Assembly (NCBI GenBank): GCA_002170775.2 | Contig: NHIP02000009.1 | Span: 89,473 to 127,472, forward strand | Source of the DNA: Euryarchaeota archaeon TMED192 | GTDB lineage: Archaea > Thermoplasmatota > Poseidoniia > Poseidoniales > Thalassarchaeaceae | Length of the DNA stretch: 38,000 bases | Direction of reading: 5' to 3' | Shown: in pieces, positions 26,316 through 34,786 of the stretch | Layout of the letters: the number at the start of each line of letters is the position of its first letter | How positions within the stretch are numbered: the stretch's first letter is position 1 | Notes under the pieces: generated by a model | The model's database searches: none | The model's input: only the letters and a program-made list of their open reading frames with translations | What the model was told of the DNA's origin: nothing | Translations under genes and position numbers: made by a program

Positions 26316-26840
26316 GTGAGCAGAAACCAGGGACAACCTCAGAGCGGATACACCCAGCTGCTTGAGGGAGCATTCCTAGCAACCGCAAGGGCAGTGAATG
26401 TCGACGTACACCACAAGCACTGTTACCATATTGCCAAATTCCTACGAGGAAAGACCACTGTCCAGGCCATTGATTACTTGGAACGCGTAATGCGCAAGCA
26501 GGCTGCGATTCCATACACTCGACGTTCCAGAAAAGGCAAGGGTGGCAATACCATGGCGGGCCACAGAAAGGGCAAGATGGGACCAGGTGCCTACCCCTAC
26601 AAGGCCTCGAGAGAATTCATCCGTCTGATTACCAGCGCTATGGACAACGCTAGACAGAGGTATGATACCATTGAACCTGATGAGATGGTGATAACTCACG
26701 TGGCTGCTCACAGAGGGCAAATATCCCGTGGATTCCGCCCAAGGGCAAGGGGACGAGCAACCCCAAAGAACCACTATCAAGTAAATCTAGAAATTTTCAT
26801 TGAGCACTTTGGCGAAGAAGTTGAGGAAGACGAGTTCTGA
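26316..26840 (+). CDS. rpl22: Large ribosomal subunit protein uL22
   Basis: 174 residues from a GTG at 26316, chosen because a GAGGTGA site (26304-26310) ends five bases before it; an in-frame GTG at 26307 lies inside that site. The core shows RNVDVHHKH-like VNVDVHHKHCYHIAKFLRG, then a long hairpin with RRSRKGKGGN, and RAHRGQISRGFRPRARGRA-like AAHRGQISRGFRPRARGRAT. uL22 lines the exit tunnel opposite uL4. Confidence 0.95.
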   Translation: MSRNQGQPQSGYTQLLEGAFLATARAVNVDVHHKHCYHIAKFLRGKTTVQAIDYLERVMRKQAAIPYTRRSRKGKGGNTMAGHRKGKMGPGAYPYKASREFIRLITSAMDNARQRYDTIEPDEMVITHVAAHRGQISRGFRPRARGRATPKNHYQVNLEIFIEHFGEEVEEDEF

Positions 26841-26849
26841 GGGATTACT

Positions 26850-27545
26850 ATGGCAAAGCAGAACACAATTCGTAAGACGATCCACAGAAATGTCGAGCGT
26901 CAGCTAGTCAAGGAATATCTGCTCAGAGAAACCGAGCGTGCAGGCTATGGGGGGCTCAAATTCAATAGGACACCCGAAGGAACTGAGGTGACCATTCAAG
27001 CTGAGATGGTCGGACGAGTGTATGGTAGAAGAGGGAAGACCATCCGTGAATTAAACGACCGACTTAGAAATGATTTCGATTTATTCCAACCCCAACTCCA
27101 AGTAGAGGAGATCGAAGAACCAAGGCTCAACCCACAAGTCATGGCTAGCCGCCTTGCTAGCTCACTGGAGCGAGGCTGGTTCTTCAGAAGAGCAGGGCAC
27201 GGTACTGTCCAGAACATTATGGAAGCCGGCGCAAGAGGATGCTTGGTCGTCTTGAGTGGCAAGATAACCGGTGCAAGACACAGAGTCCAGAAGTTCCAGA
27301 AGGGACACATCAAGTATTGCGGACAAGTAGCTCTAGACGTTATGGATAGCGGATTCGCAACTGCTGTCAAGAAGCTCGGAACAGTTGGTTGCACAGTACG
27401 AATAATGCGTCCAGGCACCCGACTTCCCCATGAAATCATCATCCGCGAGAGAGCCGAGGCCGGTTTGCCACCAGTTGTAGAGGACGTCGCATGGAACACA
27501 GAAGAGCAGGGCAACTCTACAAAATCCGCAGGGGAGGAGGAATGA
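26850..27545 (+). CDS. rps3: Small ribosomal subunit protein uS3
   Basis: 231 residues. A KH domain near residues 45-75 has the GRRG loop (VGRVYGRRGKTIREL). The C-terminal domain includes RKVQ-like RHRVQKFQKGHIKYCG and VRIMRPGTRLPHE, which lines the mRNA entry tunnel. The final ~20 residues form an acidic tail. The stop overlaps the spacing of uL29, which starts two bases later. Confidence 0.96.
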   Translation: MAKQNTIRKTIHRNVERQLVKEYLLRETERAGYGGLKFNRTPEGTEVTIQAEMVGRVYGRRGKTIRELNDRLRNDFDLFQPQLQVEEIEEPRLNPQVMASRLASSLERGWFFRRAGHGTVQNIMEAGARGCLVVLSGKITGARHRVQKFQKGHIKYCGQVALDVMDSGFATAVKKLGTVGCTVRIMRPGTRLPHEIIIRERAEAGLPPVVEDVAWNTEEQGNSTKSAGEEE

Positions 27546-27546
27546 T

Positions 27547-27750
27547 ATGAGCCACCTTTCAATGCATGACATTGACCAGATGTCGTTGGAGCAGATGCTC
27601 AGGCGTCTTGAGGAGCTGCGTGAAGAACTCCTTCAGCTAAGGGCACAGCAAGCACTCGGCGGATCCTCTTCCAACCCAGGTGAATTCAAACAGACTCGCA
27701 GGAGCATCGCTAGACTTCTGACGAGCATAAACAGCGAGAAGAAGGAGTAG
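27547..27750 (+). CDS. rpl29: Large ribosomal subunit protein uL29
   Basis: 67 residues, two long helices: MSLEQMLRRLEELREELLQLRAQ-type heptads, then the family motif around FKQTRRSIARLLTSINSEKKE. The ATG overlaps the region immediately after the uS3 stop. uL29 sits next to uL23 at the tunnel exit. Confidence 0.93.
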   Translation: MSHLSMHDIDQMSLEQMLRRLEELREELLQLRAQQALGGSSSNPGEFKQTRRSIARLLTSINSEKKE

Positions 27751-27757
27751 AGCCCAA

Positions 27758-28057
27758 ATGGCAGGTATTTGCAATCTATGTGGGCTACCGGAAGAACTGT
27801 GTATTTGTCAGGAGATAGCGAAGGAACAACAAACAGCAGTAATTTCTACAGCAAGAAGGAGGTATGGAAAGATGGTCACTATCGTCGACGGAATTGAAGA
27901 TACGGCCATAGACATCAACCAACTTGCAAAGACTCTCAAGTCTGCATGCGCAAGTGGCGGCACCGTAAAAGGGCGAGTAATTGAACTTCAAGGCGAGCAC
28001 AAGAAGCGAGCTGCAAAGGTGCTAGAGCAGAACGGTTACAGGGTGGAGGTGCGGTAA
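27758..28057 (+). CDS. sui1: Translation initiation factor aIF1 (SUI1/eIF1)
   Basis: 99 residues; promotes accurate start-codon selection on the 30S subunit. The N-terminus has the archaeal zinc-knuckle-like CNLCGLPEELCIC. The SUI1 core follows, with RRRYGKMVTIVDGIED, LAKTLKSACASGGTVK and a conserved GEHKKRAAKVLEQNGY. Placement between uL29 and rnp1 is the usual euryarchaeal order. Confidence 0.95.
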   Translation: MAGICNLCGLPEELCICQEIAKEQQTAVISTARRRYGKMVTIVDGIEDTAIDINQLAKTLKSACASGGTVKGRVIELQGEHKKRAAKVLEQNGYRVEVR

Positions 28058-28317
28058 TGGGCTTACTCAATCAACCATGGTTAGCAATGACCATCACAGT
28101 CATTGACTCCAAGGACAATGGGCTGATAGGGCTCCAGGGTATGATCGTCGATGAGACTAAGCACACTCTAAGGGTGAGATCATCGAAAGGGGTTCATGTG
28201 ATCCCAAAGGACGTAATCAGATTCACACTCGACAACGGAGATACGGTCATAGAGGGATCTAAAGTCACTCAAAGGCCAGAAGATCGAGTTAATCGAAGAT
28301 ACAGGAGGAATAGATGA
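28057..28317 (+). CDS. rnp1: RNase P protein component 1 (Rpp29/Pop4)
   Basis: 86 residues, overlapping the aIF1 stop by one base (TAATG). The Sm-like Rpp29 barrel is recognisable: GLIGLQGMIVDETKHTLRV, then GVHVIPKDVIRFTL. With Rpp21 it forms a protein module that helps the RNase P RNA mature tRNA 5' ends. Its position inside the ribosomal operon is the standard archaeal arrangement. Confidence 0.93.
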   Translation: MGLLNQPWLAMTITVIDSKDNGLIGLQGMIVDETKHTLRVRSSKGVHVIPKDVIRFTLDNGDTVIEGSKVTQRPEDRVNRRYRRNR

Positions 28318-28661
28318 TGGCAGAGATAAGAGATATCGGAATCGATGTCAAGACTCCAGAGGGACAATGGGATGGAAATGAGAATTGTCCATTCTACGGC
28401 TCACTTAGGGTACGCGGTCAGATAATTGAAGGCAAGGTCGTCTCTGCCGTTGGAATGGACAGCTCAATTATCCTAGAACGCGAGACAACACGTTACATGC
28501 CCAAGTATGAGAGATATCAGAAAAGGACTCACCGATATTCCGCACATCTTCCGTCTTGCATAGGCGAGGTTTCCGTTGGAGAAAGGGTCCGGGTCATGGA
28601 ATGCCGACCGCTCTCCAAGACTGTCAAATTCTGCGTTATTGAGAAGGGGGACTTACAATGA
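28314..28661 (+). CDS. rps17: Small ribosomal subunit protein uS17
   Basis: 115 residues; overlaps the rnp1 stop (ATGATG), and either of the two adjacent Met codons may be used, preceded by an AGGAGG site. OB-fold signatures are present: GQIIEGKVVSAVGMDSSI, then RYQKRTHRYSAHLPSCIGEVSVGERVRVMECRPLSKT. It is a primary 16S rRNA binder. Confidence 0.95.
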   Translation: MMAEIRDIGIDVKTPEGQWDGNENCPFYGSLRVRGQIIEGKVVSAVGMDSSIILERETTRYMPKYERYQKRTHRYSAHLPSCIGEVSVGERVRVMECRPLSKTVKFCVIEKGDLQ

Positions 28662-29056
28662 AGGGAATCTCGAGCTCTGTAACGAATGCCCTTCCCACTC
28701 AGGCTAAAATGGACTGCGTAGACAACACGGGTGCTAAGATTGTCCAACTCATGAACGTTCTCCGAAAGGGCGGAGTAGCGCGAAGATACCCCTCCGCAGG
28801 AGTTGGTGACTTGATTAGAGTAACCGTACGCCGTGGAACCCCTGAGATGCGCCGACAGATATTCACCGCAGTCATCGTCCGCCAGAGAAGACCATTCCGT
28901 CGAGTCGATGGTACATGGGTCTCATTCGAGGACAACGCATGCGTAATCACCAACGAGAAAGGCGAGCTTCGCGGATCGGACATTAAGGGCCCGATCAGTA
29001 GAGAAGCCGCTGAGCGTTGGCCCAGAATCGCAGCAACGGCAAAGCAAATTGTATGA
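28658..29056 (+). CDS. rpl14: Large ribosomal subunit protein uL14
   Basis: 132 residues; ATGA overlap with uS17. The usual CVDNTGAKIVQLMNV start of the barrel, GVGDLIRVTVRRGTPEMR and FEDNACVITNEKGELRGSDIKGP are clear. uL14 lies at the subunit interface. Confidence 0.96.
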   Translation: MKGISSSVTNALPTQAKMDCVDNTGAKIVQLMNVLRKGGVARRYPSAGVGDLIRVTVRRGTPEMRRQIFTAVIVRQRRPFRRVDGTWVSFEDNACVITNEKGELRGSDIKGPISREAAERWPRIAATAKQIV

Positions 29057-29069
29057 TGGAGGTGGATGT

Positions 29070-29507
29070 ATGTCAAGTAAGCAACCAGGTAAGCAGAGAA
29101 AGGCCCAGTTCAATGCACCTCTACACGTAAAGAGGAAGCGCATCAGGGCTAGACTCAGGACTGACGACCCAGATCTCGCAGCCATCAGGACAGTTACTGT
29201 CAGGGTAGGTGACGAGGTAGAGGTTCTCAGAGGCGATTTCGGAAGCCCAAACTCGGCGAAGGCCGATTCACGGGGCAAGAGACTCGGGCAGGCACGCGGT
29301 AAAAGCGGCGTTCGAGCCAAAATCGTAGCTGTCGATACTGGCGCCGGCACAGTCCAAGTTGACGGGGTATCAATCTCAACTGCAGATGGGAAAGAGGAGC
29401 CACTGCCCATCCATGCATCCAACATAGTGGTAGTCGCATTGGATGATACCGACCCGCTCCGAATCGGAAGAATACTCGAGCGTGCCAAGGGAGGGATAAC
29501 AGAATGA
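29070..29507 (+). CDS. rpl24: Large ribosomal subunit protein uL24
   Basis: 145 residues from the ATG at 29070, which has a GGAGGTGG site just upstream; a start at 29049 would place that site inside the coding sequence. A basic N-terminus is followed by a KOW motif (VRVGDEVEVLRGDFG). The family's nearby Gly is partly replaced by an Asn/Ser/Lys/Gly-rich loop (SPNSAKADSRGKRLGQARGK) that is longer than in most archaeal uL24. Confidence 0.92.
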   Translation: MSSKQPGKQRKAQFNAPLHVKRKRIRARLRTDDPDLAAIRTVTVRVGDEVEVLRGDFGSPNSAKADSRGKRLGQARGKSGVRAKIVAVDTGAGTVQVDGVSISTADGKEEPLPIHASNIVVVALDDTDPLRIGRILERAKGGITE

Positions 29508-30202
29508 GCAGCAGCCACATGAAGCGACTTACAATGCCTAGAACATGGCCACTCACACGAAAGACGAATGTTTGGGTTCAGAAGCCCGATCCGTCAGGCC
29601 ACCCCCTCGAGATGTGCATGCCGATTGGCATAATCCTCAGAGACGTACTCGAACTTTCAAGAAGCCAGAGAGAGTCAAAGCGGATTTTAGCCACCAAGAA
29701 GGTAATGGTTGATGGCAGAGTTGTCGTGGACCATGGCCGCGCAGTCGGCCTGATGGACGTCCTAACTGTGGGCGATGACAACTACCGGTGCATCCTAGAC
29801 ACCAACGGCAAACTGAGATACAGGCCAATACCCAAGAAAGAAGCGGGTTCAAAGCTGTGCCGAATTATCAATAAGATTACGATCAAGGGAGGTAAAACTC
29901 AGTATACCCTCCATGACGGAAGGACATTCCTTTCCGAAGCCTCCGACGAATATTCCACAGGAGATACTCTGGCCGTATCACTACCCGATCAAGAAATATC
30001 GGCTCACCACCCATTCGAGGCGGGAGCAACGGCCTACATGACCGGCGGTTCGCACGTTGGCGAGACCTCGAAAATCAAGGAAATAGAGATCAAGCGATCG
30101 ACTAGGCCAAATGAGGTCGTATTCGATGAGTTCGGTACTATCTCAGCATATGCATTCGTCATACCGGATGACAAGGCAATTCCACTGGAGGCAAACTCAT
30201 GA
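29504..30202 (+). CDS. rps4e: Small ribosomal subunit protein eS4
   Basis: 232 residues, archaeal/eukaryote-specific; ATGA overlap with uL24. Core: HMKRLTMPRTWPLTRK, then an S4-like RNA-binding segment (ILATKKVMVDGRVVVDHGRAVGLMDVL), a KOW-like region and GGSHVGETSKIKEI. Length and order are typical. Confidence 0.96.
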   Translation: MSSSHMKRLTMPRTWPLTRKTNVWVQKPDPSGHPLEMCMPIGIILRDVLELSRSQRESKRILATKKVMVDGRVVVDHGRAVGLMDVLTVGDDNYRCILDTNGKLRYRPIPKKEAGSKLCRIINKITIKGGKTQYTLHDGRTFLSEASDEYSTGDTLAVSLPDQEISAHHPFEAGATAYMTGGSHVGETSKIKEIEIKRSTRPNEVVFDEFGTISAYAFVIPDDKAIPLEANS

Positions 30203-30726
30203 GCGCAGAGTCAAACCCCATGCTAACTCCTCGCATCACCAAAGTTACGGTGAATATTGGTGTGGGTGAAGGAGGAAACCGTCTGATGCTCGCAGAGCGA
30301 GTTCTCGAATCCCTTACTGGACAGAAACCGGTCAGGACGCTGTCGAAGAAGACCAACAGAGATCTTGGCACTAGAATCGGCGCGCCTATAGGCTGCAAGG
30401 TCACAATCAGAGACTCCGATAAAGCAAGCGAGTTCCTCAAGAACGCTCTCTGGGTAAGGGAAAATACAATTCACGGCTGGTCGTTTGACAATTCAGGTAA
30501 CCTGTCTTTTGGAATAGCAGATTACACAGATTTCCCTGAAATGAAGTACGATCCCGACATCGGTATATTCGGACTTGACGTCAATATAGTCCTTGAGCGA
30601 CCTGGACACAGAGTACAAAGACGCCGCCATGCATCTAGCAAACTACCAGGCCACCATCGAGTCTCAAGGGATGAATGCAAGGCATGGTTCAAAGATACAT
30701 TTGGAATTACAATCATGGAGGAGTGA
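30199..30726 (+). CDS. rpl5: Large ribosomal subunit protein uL5
   Basis: 175 residues; ATGA overlap with eS4. Motifs: [64 protein letters not shown]. uL5 binds 5S rRNA and contacts P-site tRNA. Confidence 0.96.
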   Translation: MSAESNPMLTPRITKVTVNIGVGEGGNRLMLAERVLESLTGQKPVRTLSKKTNRDLGTRIGAPIGCKVTIRDSDKASEFLKNALWVRENTIHGWSFDNSGNLSFGIADYTDFPEMKYDPDIGIFGLDVNIVLERPGHRVQRRRHASSKLPGHHRVSRDECKAWFKDTFGITIMEE

Positions 30727-30731
30727 ATTCT

Positions 30732-30884
30732 ATGGCACGTGAGCATGGTGAAGAAATTGGACGCACAGTTGGTTGCCGCCGATGCGGTAGAAAGCGCGGT
30801 ATGATCCGCAGACACGGAATCAGACTTTGCCGTCAGTGTTTCCGGGACGTAGCTCCTGAGATAGGATTCAAGAAATTTAATTGA
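30732..30884 (+). CDS. rps14: Small ribosomal subunit protein uS14, zinc-binding type
   Basis: 50 residues from the ATG at 30732, the normal length of archaeal uS14; the frame runs 19 codons further back inside uL5. Zinc ligands are CRRC (18-21 region) and CRQC, followed by the signature [14 protein letters not shown]. Its gene sits between uL5 and uS8, as expected. Confidence 0.95.
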   Translation: MAREHGEEIGRTVGCRRCGRKRGMIRRHGIRLCRQCFRDVAPEIGFKKFN

Positions 30885-30894
30885 GGTGATATGG

Positions 30895-31284
30895 ATGCAG
30901 TTCGACCCACTCTCTGACGCTTTCGTGCGGATATACAATGCTGAACAGGCAGGTCATTATGAGGTCTCCGTTAGCCCTGCTAGCAAATTGCTAGAACGGA
31001 TGCTATTGATAATGCAATCATCTGGATACGTGGGGGAATTCCAACGTGTATCCGATGGCCGCGGGGATGCCTTCCGTGTAGAGCTTATCGGGGCCATCAA
31101 CCGATGCGGCGTAATCAAGCCCAGATATTCGGTAAAAAGGACAGATTTCGATAAGTGGGAGTCTAGATTCCTGCCTGCGAGAGACTTCGGCCTGCTTATT
31201 GTATCTACAAATCAAGGAGTCATGAATCATCATGACGCTAAGAAGGAGCGTGTTGGAGGACGCCTTCTTGCTTACATTTTCTGA
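30895..31284 (+). CDS. rps8: Small ribosomal subunit protein uS8
   Basis: 129 residues from the ATG at 30895, five bases after a GAGGTGA site (30883-30889). Family start [19 protein letters not shown] and C-terminal [29 protein letters not shown] pattern are clear. It organises the central domain of 16S rRNA. Confidence 0.95.
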   Translation: [129 protein letters not shown]

Positions 31285-31296
31285 GAGGTGATAATC

Positions 31297-31854
31297 ATGC
31301 CATTACTTGACAGCATCACTCACAAAATCGACCTCCCAGAGGGCGTTTCAGCCAACATAGATGGTGATGAAGTCACCTTCTCCAAAGATGGCTCATCGAT
31401 ATCTAGAAGGTTTCGAAACTCAAGAATCAGCATAAACTCAGTTGATGGACAGATTCACGTTTTCTGCGATCTCCCTCGAAGGGCGCACAAAGCGTTGGCT
31501 GGAACATGGGCCGCACATCTGAGAAATATGGTCAAAGGAATAGACTCCGGCTTCGAGTACCGGCTCAAGGCAGTCTACTCCCACTTTCCAATGACTCTCA
31601 AGGTCGATGGCAATGTCATGACAATAACCAATCTATTCGGGGAGAAGGTCCCCCGCTCAGCAAATCTCCCATGGTCGCCTGGAGAGGTCCAAGTCCGTGT
31701 TGAAAACAAGGTGGACGTCATAGTAACCGGTGCTGATAGGGAAAAGGTCGGTCAAACGGCTGCTAACATAGAGCGCTCTTGCAAGATCAGGAAGAGGGAC
31801 CGGAGAGTGTTCCAAGACGGAATATACATTGTCTCCAAGGACGGAGAGAGGTGA
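31297..31854 (+). CDS. rpl6: Large ribosomal subunit protein uL6
   Basis: 185 residues from the ATG at 31297, with a GAGAGGTG site at 31284-31290. Two duplicated alpha-beta domains, with THNMV-like AAHLRNMVKGIDSGFEYRLK in the first half and NIERSCKIRKRDRRVFQDGIYI near the C-terminus. It is near the factor-binding region of the 50S subunit. Confidence 0.95.
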   Translation: MPLLDSITHKIDLPEGVSANIDGDEVTFSKDGSSISRRFRNSRISINSVDGQIHVFCDLPRRAHKALAGTWAAHLRNMVKGIDSGFEYRLKAVYSHFPMTLKVDGNVMTITNLFGEKVPRSANLPWSPGEVQVRVENKVDVIVTGADREKVGQTAANIERSCKIRKRDRRVFQDGIYIVSKDGER

Positions 31855-31858
31855 AAAT

Positions 31859-32539
31859 ATGGATTATGAATCAATGACCGTCGCTCAGCTGAAAGATCTC
31901 CTGAGGGAAAGAGGCCTCAAAGTCGGAGGGAAAAAGTCCGAACTCATCGAGCGACTCGCCGGCAGCGAGTCCTCCCCAGAACCTGTTTCAGAAGAGGCTC
32001 AAAATTCGAAAGAAGAAATCGAAAACGGAGATTCCGACATGACTGACGAGGAGGACTTCGAAGAGGAGTTCTTCGACGAGGAATGGGAAGAAGAAGATGG
32101 AGAGTACGTGACTCGTCAGAAACCCGTCTTGGATGATGAGACAAAGGCAGCCCTTCTAACAAGAAAATCCCAGCGATCCTCAATGCCCAAGTTCAGACGT
32201 CAGGAATGGTACCGCTATTTCAGATTGGCCAGAACTGGATGGAGGAAACCCAAGGGCTACCAATCAAAGCAGCGACTCAATATGAAGTACAGGACTCCTA
32301 TGGTACGAATTGGGCATAGAAAGATAGCATCAGTAAGAGGATTGCACCCCTCAGGTTTCGAGGAAGTCCTAGTTAACACCCTCTCAGAGCTAGATGGCCT
32401 TGATCCAGAGCGCCAGGCTGTTAGAATCGGCTCAAAGGTGGGTAACAGAAAGCGGTCGGTAATACACGACCGCGCAGACCAACTTGGCCTCAGGGTGCTC
32501 AATAGGCGTAGAATTCAGAGGAAGGGGGACATGAGATGA
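31859..32539 (+). CDS. rpl32e: Large ribosomal subunit protein eL32 with N-terminal SAP domain
   Basis: 226 residues from the ATG at 31859, which follows GAGAGGTGA; archaeal eL32 is usually ~130. Residues 5-34 match the SAP motif (MTVAQLKDLLRERGLKVGGK then KSELIERL), normally a helix-turn-helix DNA or RNA-binding module. Residues 36-82 are a highly acidic linker (EEDFEEEFFDEEWEEEDGEY). From about residue 108 the eL32 core is standard: KFRRQEWYRYFRLARTGWRK, GHRKIASVRGLHPSGFEEVL and LGLRVLNRRR. The frame is continuous, so this is a true fusion and not an assembly error, as far as can be seen here. The extension's role is unknown. Confidence 0.95.
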   Translation: MDYESMTVAQLKDLLRERGLKVGGKKSELIERLAGSESSPEPVSEEAQNSKEEIENGDSDMTDEEDFEEEFFDEEWEEEDGEYVTRQKPVLDDETKAALLTRKSQRSSMPKFRRQEWYRYFRLARTGWRKPKGYQSKQRLNMKYRTPMVRIGHRKIASVRGLHPSGFEEVLVNTLSELDGLDPERQAVRIGSKVGNRKRSVIHDRADQLGLRVLNRRRIQRKGDMR

Positions 32540-33012
32540 TAATCTCCAACCAGAAGAGACTCGCCGCAGACATACTCTCCAGGAGAGAGGGTCGCACAGT
32601 AGGTATTCACAGGATTTGGATAAACCCTGACTACCTTGATGAGGTTACCAATGCAGTCCAGAAGGACGATATTCGCCAGCTCATAGAAGAGGGCGTCATA
32701 AAAGCCAAGCCATTAGTTGGAAACAGCAGGGGCCGAGCACGCAAGGCCGAACATCAGAAGGCCAAGGGGAGAAGGAAAGGCCACGGCTCAAGGAAGGGAA
32801 CTGCGAATGCAAGAAACCCGAGAAAGCATCGTTGGATGAAGACAATACGGGCCCAGCGCAGGACCTTGAAGGATCTGCGATCTGACAGCACCATTTCTCC
32901 AAGCCAGTATCGTTACTTCTACAGGAAGGCGAAAGGCGGGTCTTACAGGTCAGTAGCCCACCTAAAGACCAATATCGAACTCGAAGGAATCGAGATAGGG
33001 GGCGAGGCATGA
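32536..33012 (+). CDS. rpl19e: Large ribosomal subunit protein eL19
   Basis: 158 residues; ATGA overlap with eL32. Typical: QKRLAADILSRREGRTVGIH, RIWINPDYLDEV, IKAKPLVGNSRGRARK, then a very basic hinge and helical C-terminal arm (KAKGRRKGHGSRKGTANA, YRKAKGGSYRSVAHLK). Confidence 0.96.
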   Translation: MIISNQKRLAADILSRREGRTVGIHRIWINPDYLDEVTNAVQKDDIRQLIEEGVIKAKPLVGNSRGRARKAEHQKAKGRRKGHGSRKGTANARNPRKHRWMKTIRAQRRTLKDLRSDSTISPSQYRYFYRKAKGGSYRSVAHLKTNIELEGIEIGGEA

Positions 33013-33527
33013 TGCCATCAGGAAAGAATCAGAGACTCCGCTACAAGCGACGTGAGAATGGCCTCACAGATTATAGGAGAAGACTTCGAATGCTCAGAGG
33101 AGGACTTCCAAGAGCTGTAGTCAGGGTGAGTAATACTCAAGTGACCTGTCAAGTAGTCGAATACGCTACTGAAGGAGACAGGGTATTGGTCGAAGTTAAG
33201 ACTTCCTCGCTCACAGAGAAACACGGTTGGCCTATCGACGCCTCTAGGAAGTCAATACCTGCAAGTTATCTAACAGGTTTTGCAGCTGGGAAGAAGGCAA
33301 TAACGGCGGGCTGCGATACTGCAATTCTAGACATAGGACTCGCAGCTTCTACCAAGGGCAATAGGGTCTATGCAGCTTTGAAGGGCATGATCGACGCTGG
33401 ACTGGAAATCCCCCACGGAGAAGATGTTCTTCCTCCTGAGGAGAGGATTATGGGTTCTCATATAGACGACTCACTGGCAACTTACGTTGAAACAACCAAG
33501 AAAAGCATCGAGGAGGCAAACGCATGA
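33009..33527 (+). CDS. rpl18: Large ribosomal subunit protein uL18
   Basis: 172 residues; ATGA overlap with eL19. Core: LRYKRRENGLTDYRRRLRML, RAVVRVSNTQVTCQVVEY, a GFAAGKKA motif, and ILDIGLAASTKGNRVYAALKG. With uL5 it binds 5S rRNA in the central protuberance. Confidence 0.95.
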   Translation: MMPSGKNQRLRYKRRENGLTDYRRRLRMLRGGLPRAVVRVSNTQVTCQVVEYATEGDRVLVEVKTSSLTEKHGWPIDASRKSIPASYLTGFAAGKKAITAGCDTAILDIGLAASTKGNRVYAALKGMIDAGLEIPHGEDVLPPEERIMGSHIDDSLATYVETTKKSIEEANA

Positions 33528-34309
33528 GTGAAGAGGAAATCGAACAAACCGAGGAGGAAATACCCACTCTAGCATCAGGCCTCGCAATCGCATTCGGCTA
33601 CGCCGATGCGCCAGAGCCCGAATCAGGAACAAGACGGAGAGGTGGCCCAGACAGATTTGCCGATCTCAGGCAGTGGACTCCAAAGACGAGACTCGGAAGG
33701 ATGGTTCTTGATGGAGAAATAATGACCTATCAGCAGGCTCTAGCCACTGGCCTGCCAATACGGGAAGTTGAGATTATAGACGCATTGATCCCCAATCTCG
33801 AAGAGGACGTCCTCGCAGTGAATATGATACAGAGAATGACTGACTCGGGGAGAAGAGTCCGATTCAACGTACTTTGCGTAGTCGGGAATCACGATGGTTA
33901 CGTCGGTCTTGCTATATGCAAGGGAAAGGAAGTAGCCAGCACTATACAGAAGGCGATAACAAAGGCAAAACTCGACCTAATACCCGTCATGCGCGGAAAC
34001 GGCTCATGGGAGTCCGGCCAAGGTCCTGGAAAGAGCGTCCCAATCAAAGTTACAGGGAGATCGGGGTCGACACGCGTGACTCTAATGCCCGCACCTGCGG
34101 GTAAGGGGCTAGTCATAGGCGACACAGGGAGAAGAGTTCTGAACAAAGCAGGAGTTACAGACGTATGGTCGAGCACAGCAGGTCAGACCAGGACTACAAT
34201 CAACTTCGCTCAAGCCACATTCAATGCCCTCAAGCAACTCAACAGGACTCGAATAGGAGATCAGGACAAACTCAGATTGCACATAACCCGTGGGGAGGTG
34301 GGTGCATGA
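33524..34309 (+). CDS. rps5: Small ribosomal subunit protein uS5
   Basis: 261 residues; ATGA overlap with uL18. The RNA-binding core (WTPKTRLGRMVLDGEIMTYQ, then VRFNVLCVVGNHDGYVGLAI, GQGPGKSVPIKVTGRSG, and RTTINFAQATFNALKQLNRT) is normal. An acidic N-terminal extension of about 45 residues (SEEEIEQTEEEIPTLAS) makes it longer than most archaeal uS5 (~210-220). Confidence 0.95.
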   Translation: MSEEEIEQTEEEIPTLASGLAIAFGYADAPEPESGTRRRGGPDRFADLRQWTPKTRLGRMVLDGEIMTYQQALATGLPIREVEIIDALIPNLEEDVLAVNMIQRMTDSGRRVRFNVLCVVGNHDGYVGLAICKGKEVASTIQKAITKAKLDLIPVMRGNGSWESGQGPGKSVPIKVTGRSGSTRVTLMPAPAGKGLVIGDTGRRVLNKAGVTDVWSSTAGQTRTTINFAQATFNALKQLNRTRIGDQDKLRLHITRGEVGA

Positions 34310-34776
34310 CCCATCTCGTGATACGAGCTAGAAGTGACAGGGGCGTAGAGCGATCCATACGGGAGACTATGTCGATGCTAAACTTGACAAAAGTAAACCA
34401 TGCAACGATAATTCCTGACAGGCCAACTTATGCAGGGATGCTCCAGAAGGCAAAAGACTTCGTTACATGGGGCGAAGTCGACGCTAAAACAATCTCCACA
34501 CTCCTCCGTGAGAGGGGCCGAATGTCTGGTGATAAGCCAGTAACTGACGATGCAATCTCGAGTGGCAGCGAATATGACTCCGTAGACTCCTTCGCATCCG
34601 CACTAGCCTCCGGCGATGCTACGATGAAATCCGTCGAGGGGCTAAAACCGGTTCTACGACTTCACCCCCCGAGGGGCGCAAAGGGCTGGGGCGGCATCAA
34701 GCGCGCCTACAGCACCGGAGGAGCCTTGGGTTTCAGAGGCGCTGCAATCGCAGATCTCGCTTCAAGGATGGTATGA
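34306..34776 (+). CDS. rpl30: Large ribosomal subunit protein uL30
   Basis: 156 residues from the ATG at 34306, an ATGA overlap with uS5; the frame upstream of it lies inside uS5. Start MTHLVIRARSDRGVERSIR and the MLNLTKVNHATIIPDRPTYA motif are archaeal uL30. The C-terminal half with HPPRGAKGWGGIKRAYSTGG is the archaeal extension. It lies before uL15, the usual order. Confidence 0.94.
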   Translation: MTHLVIRARSDRGVERSIRETMSMLNLTKVNHATIIPDRPTYAGMLQKAKDFVTWGEVDAKTISTLLRERGRMSGDKPVTDDAISSGSEYDSVDSFASALASGDATMKSVEGLKPVLRLHPPRGAKGWGGIKRAYSTGGALGFRGAAIADLASRMV

Positions 34777-34786
34777 GGTGTCAAAC

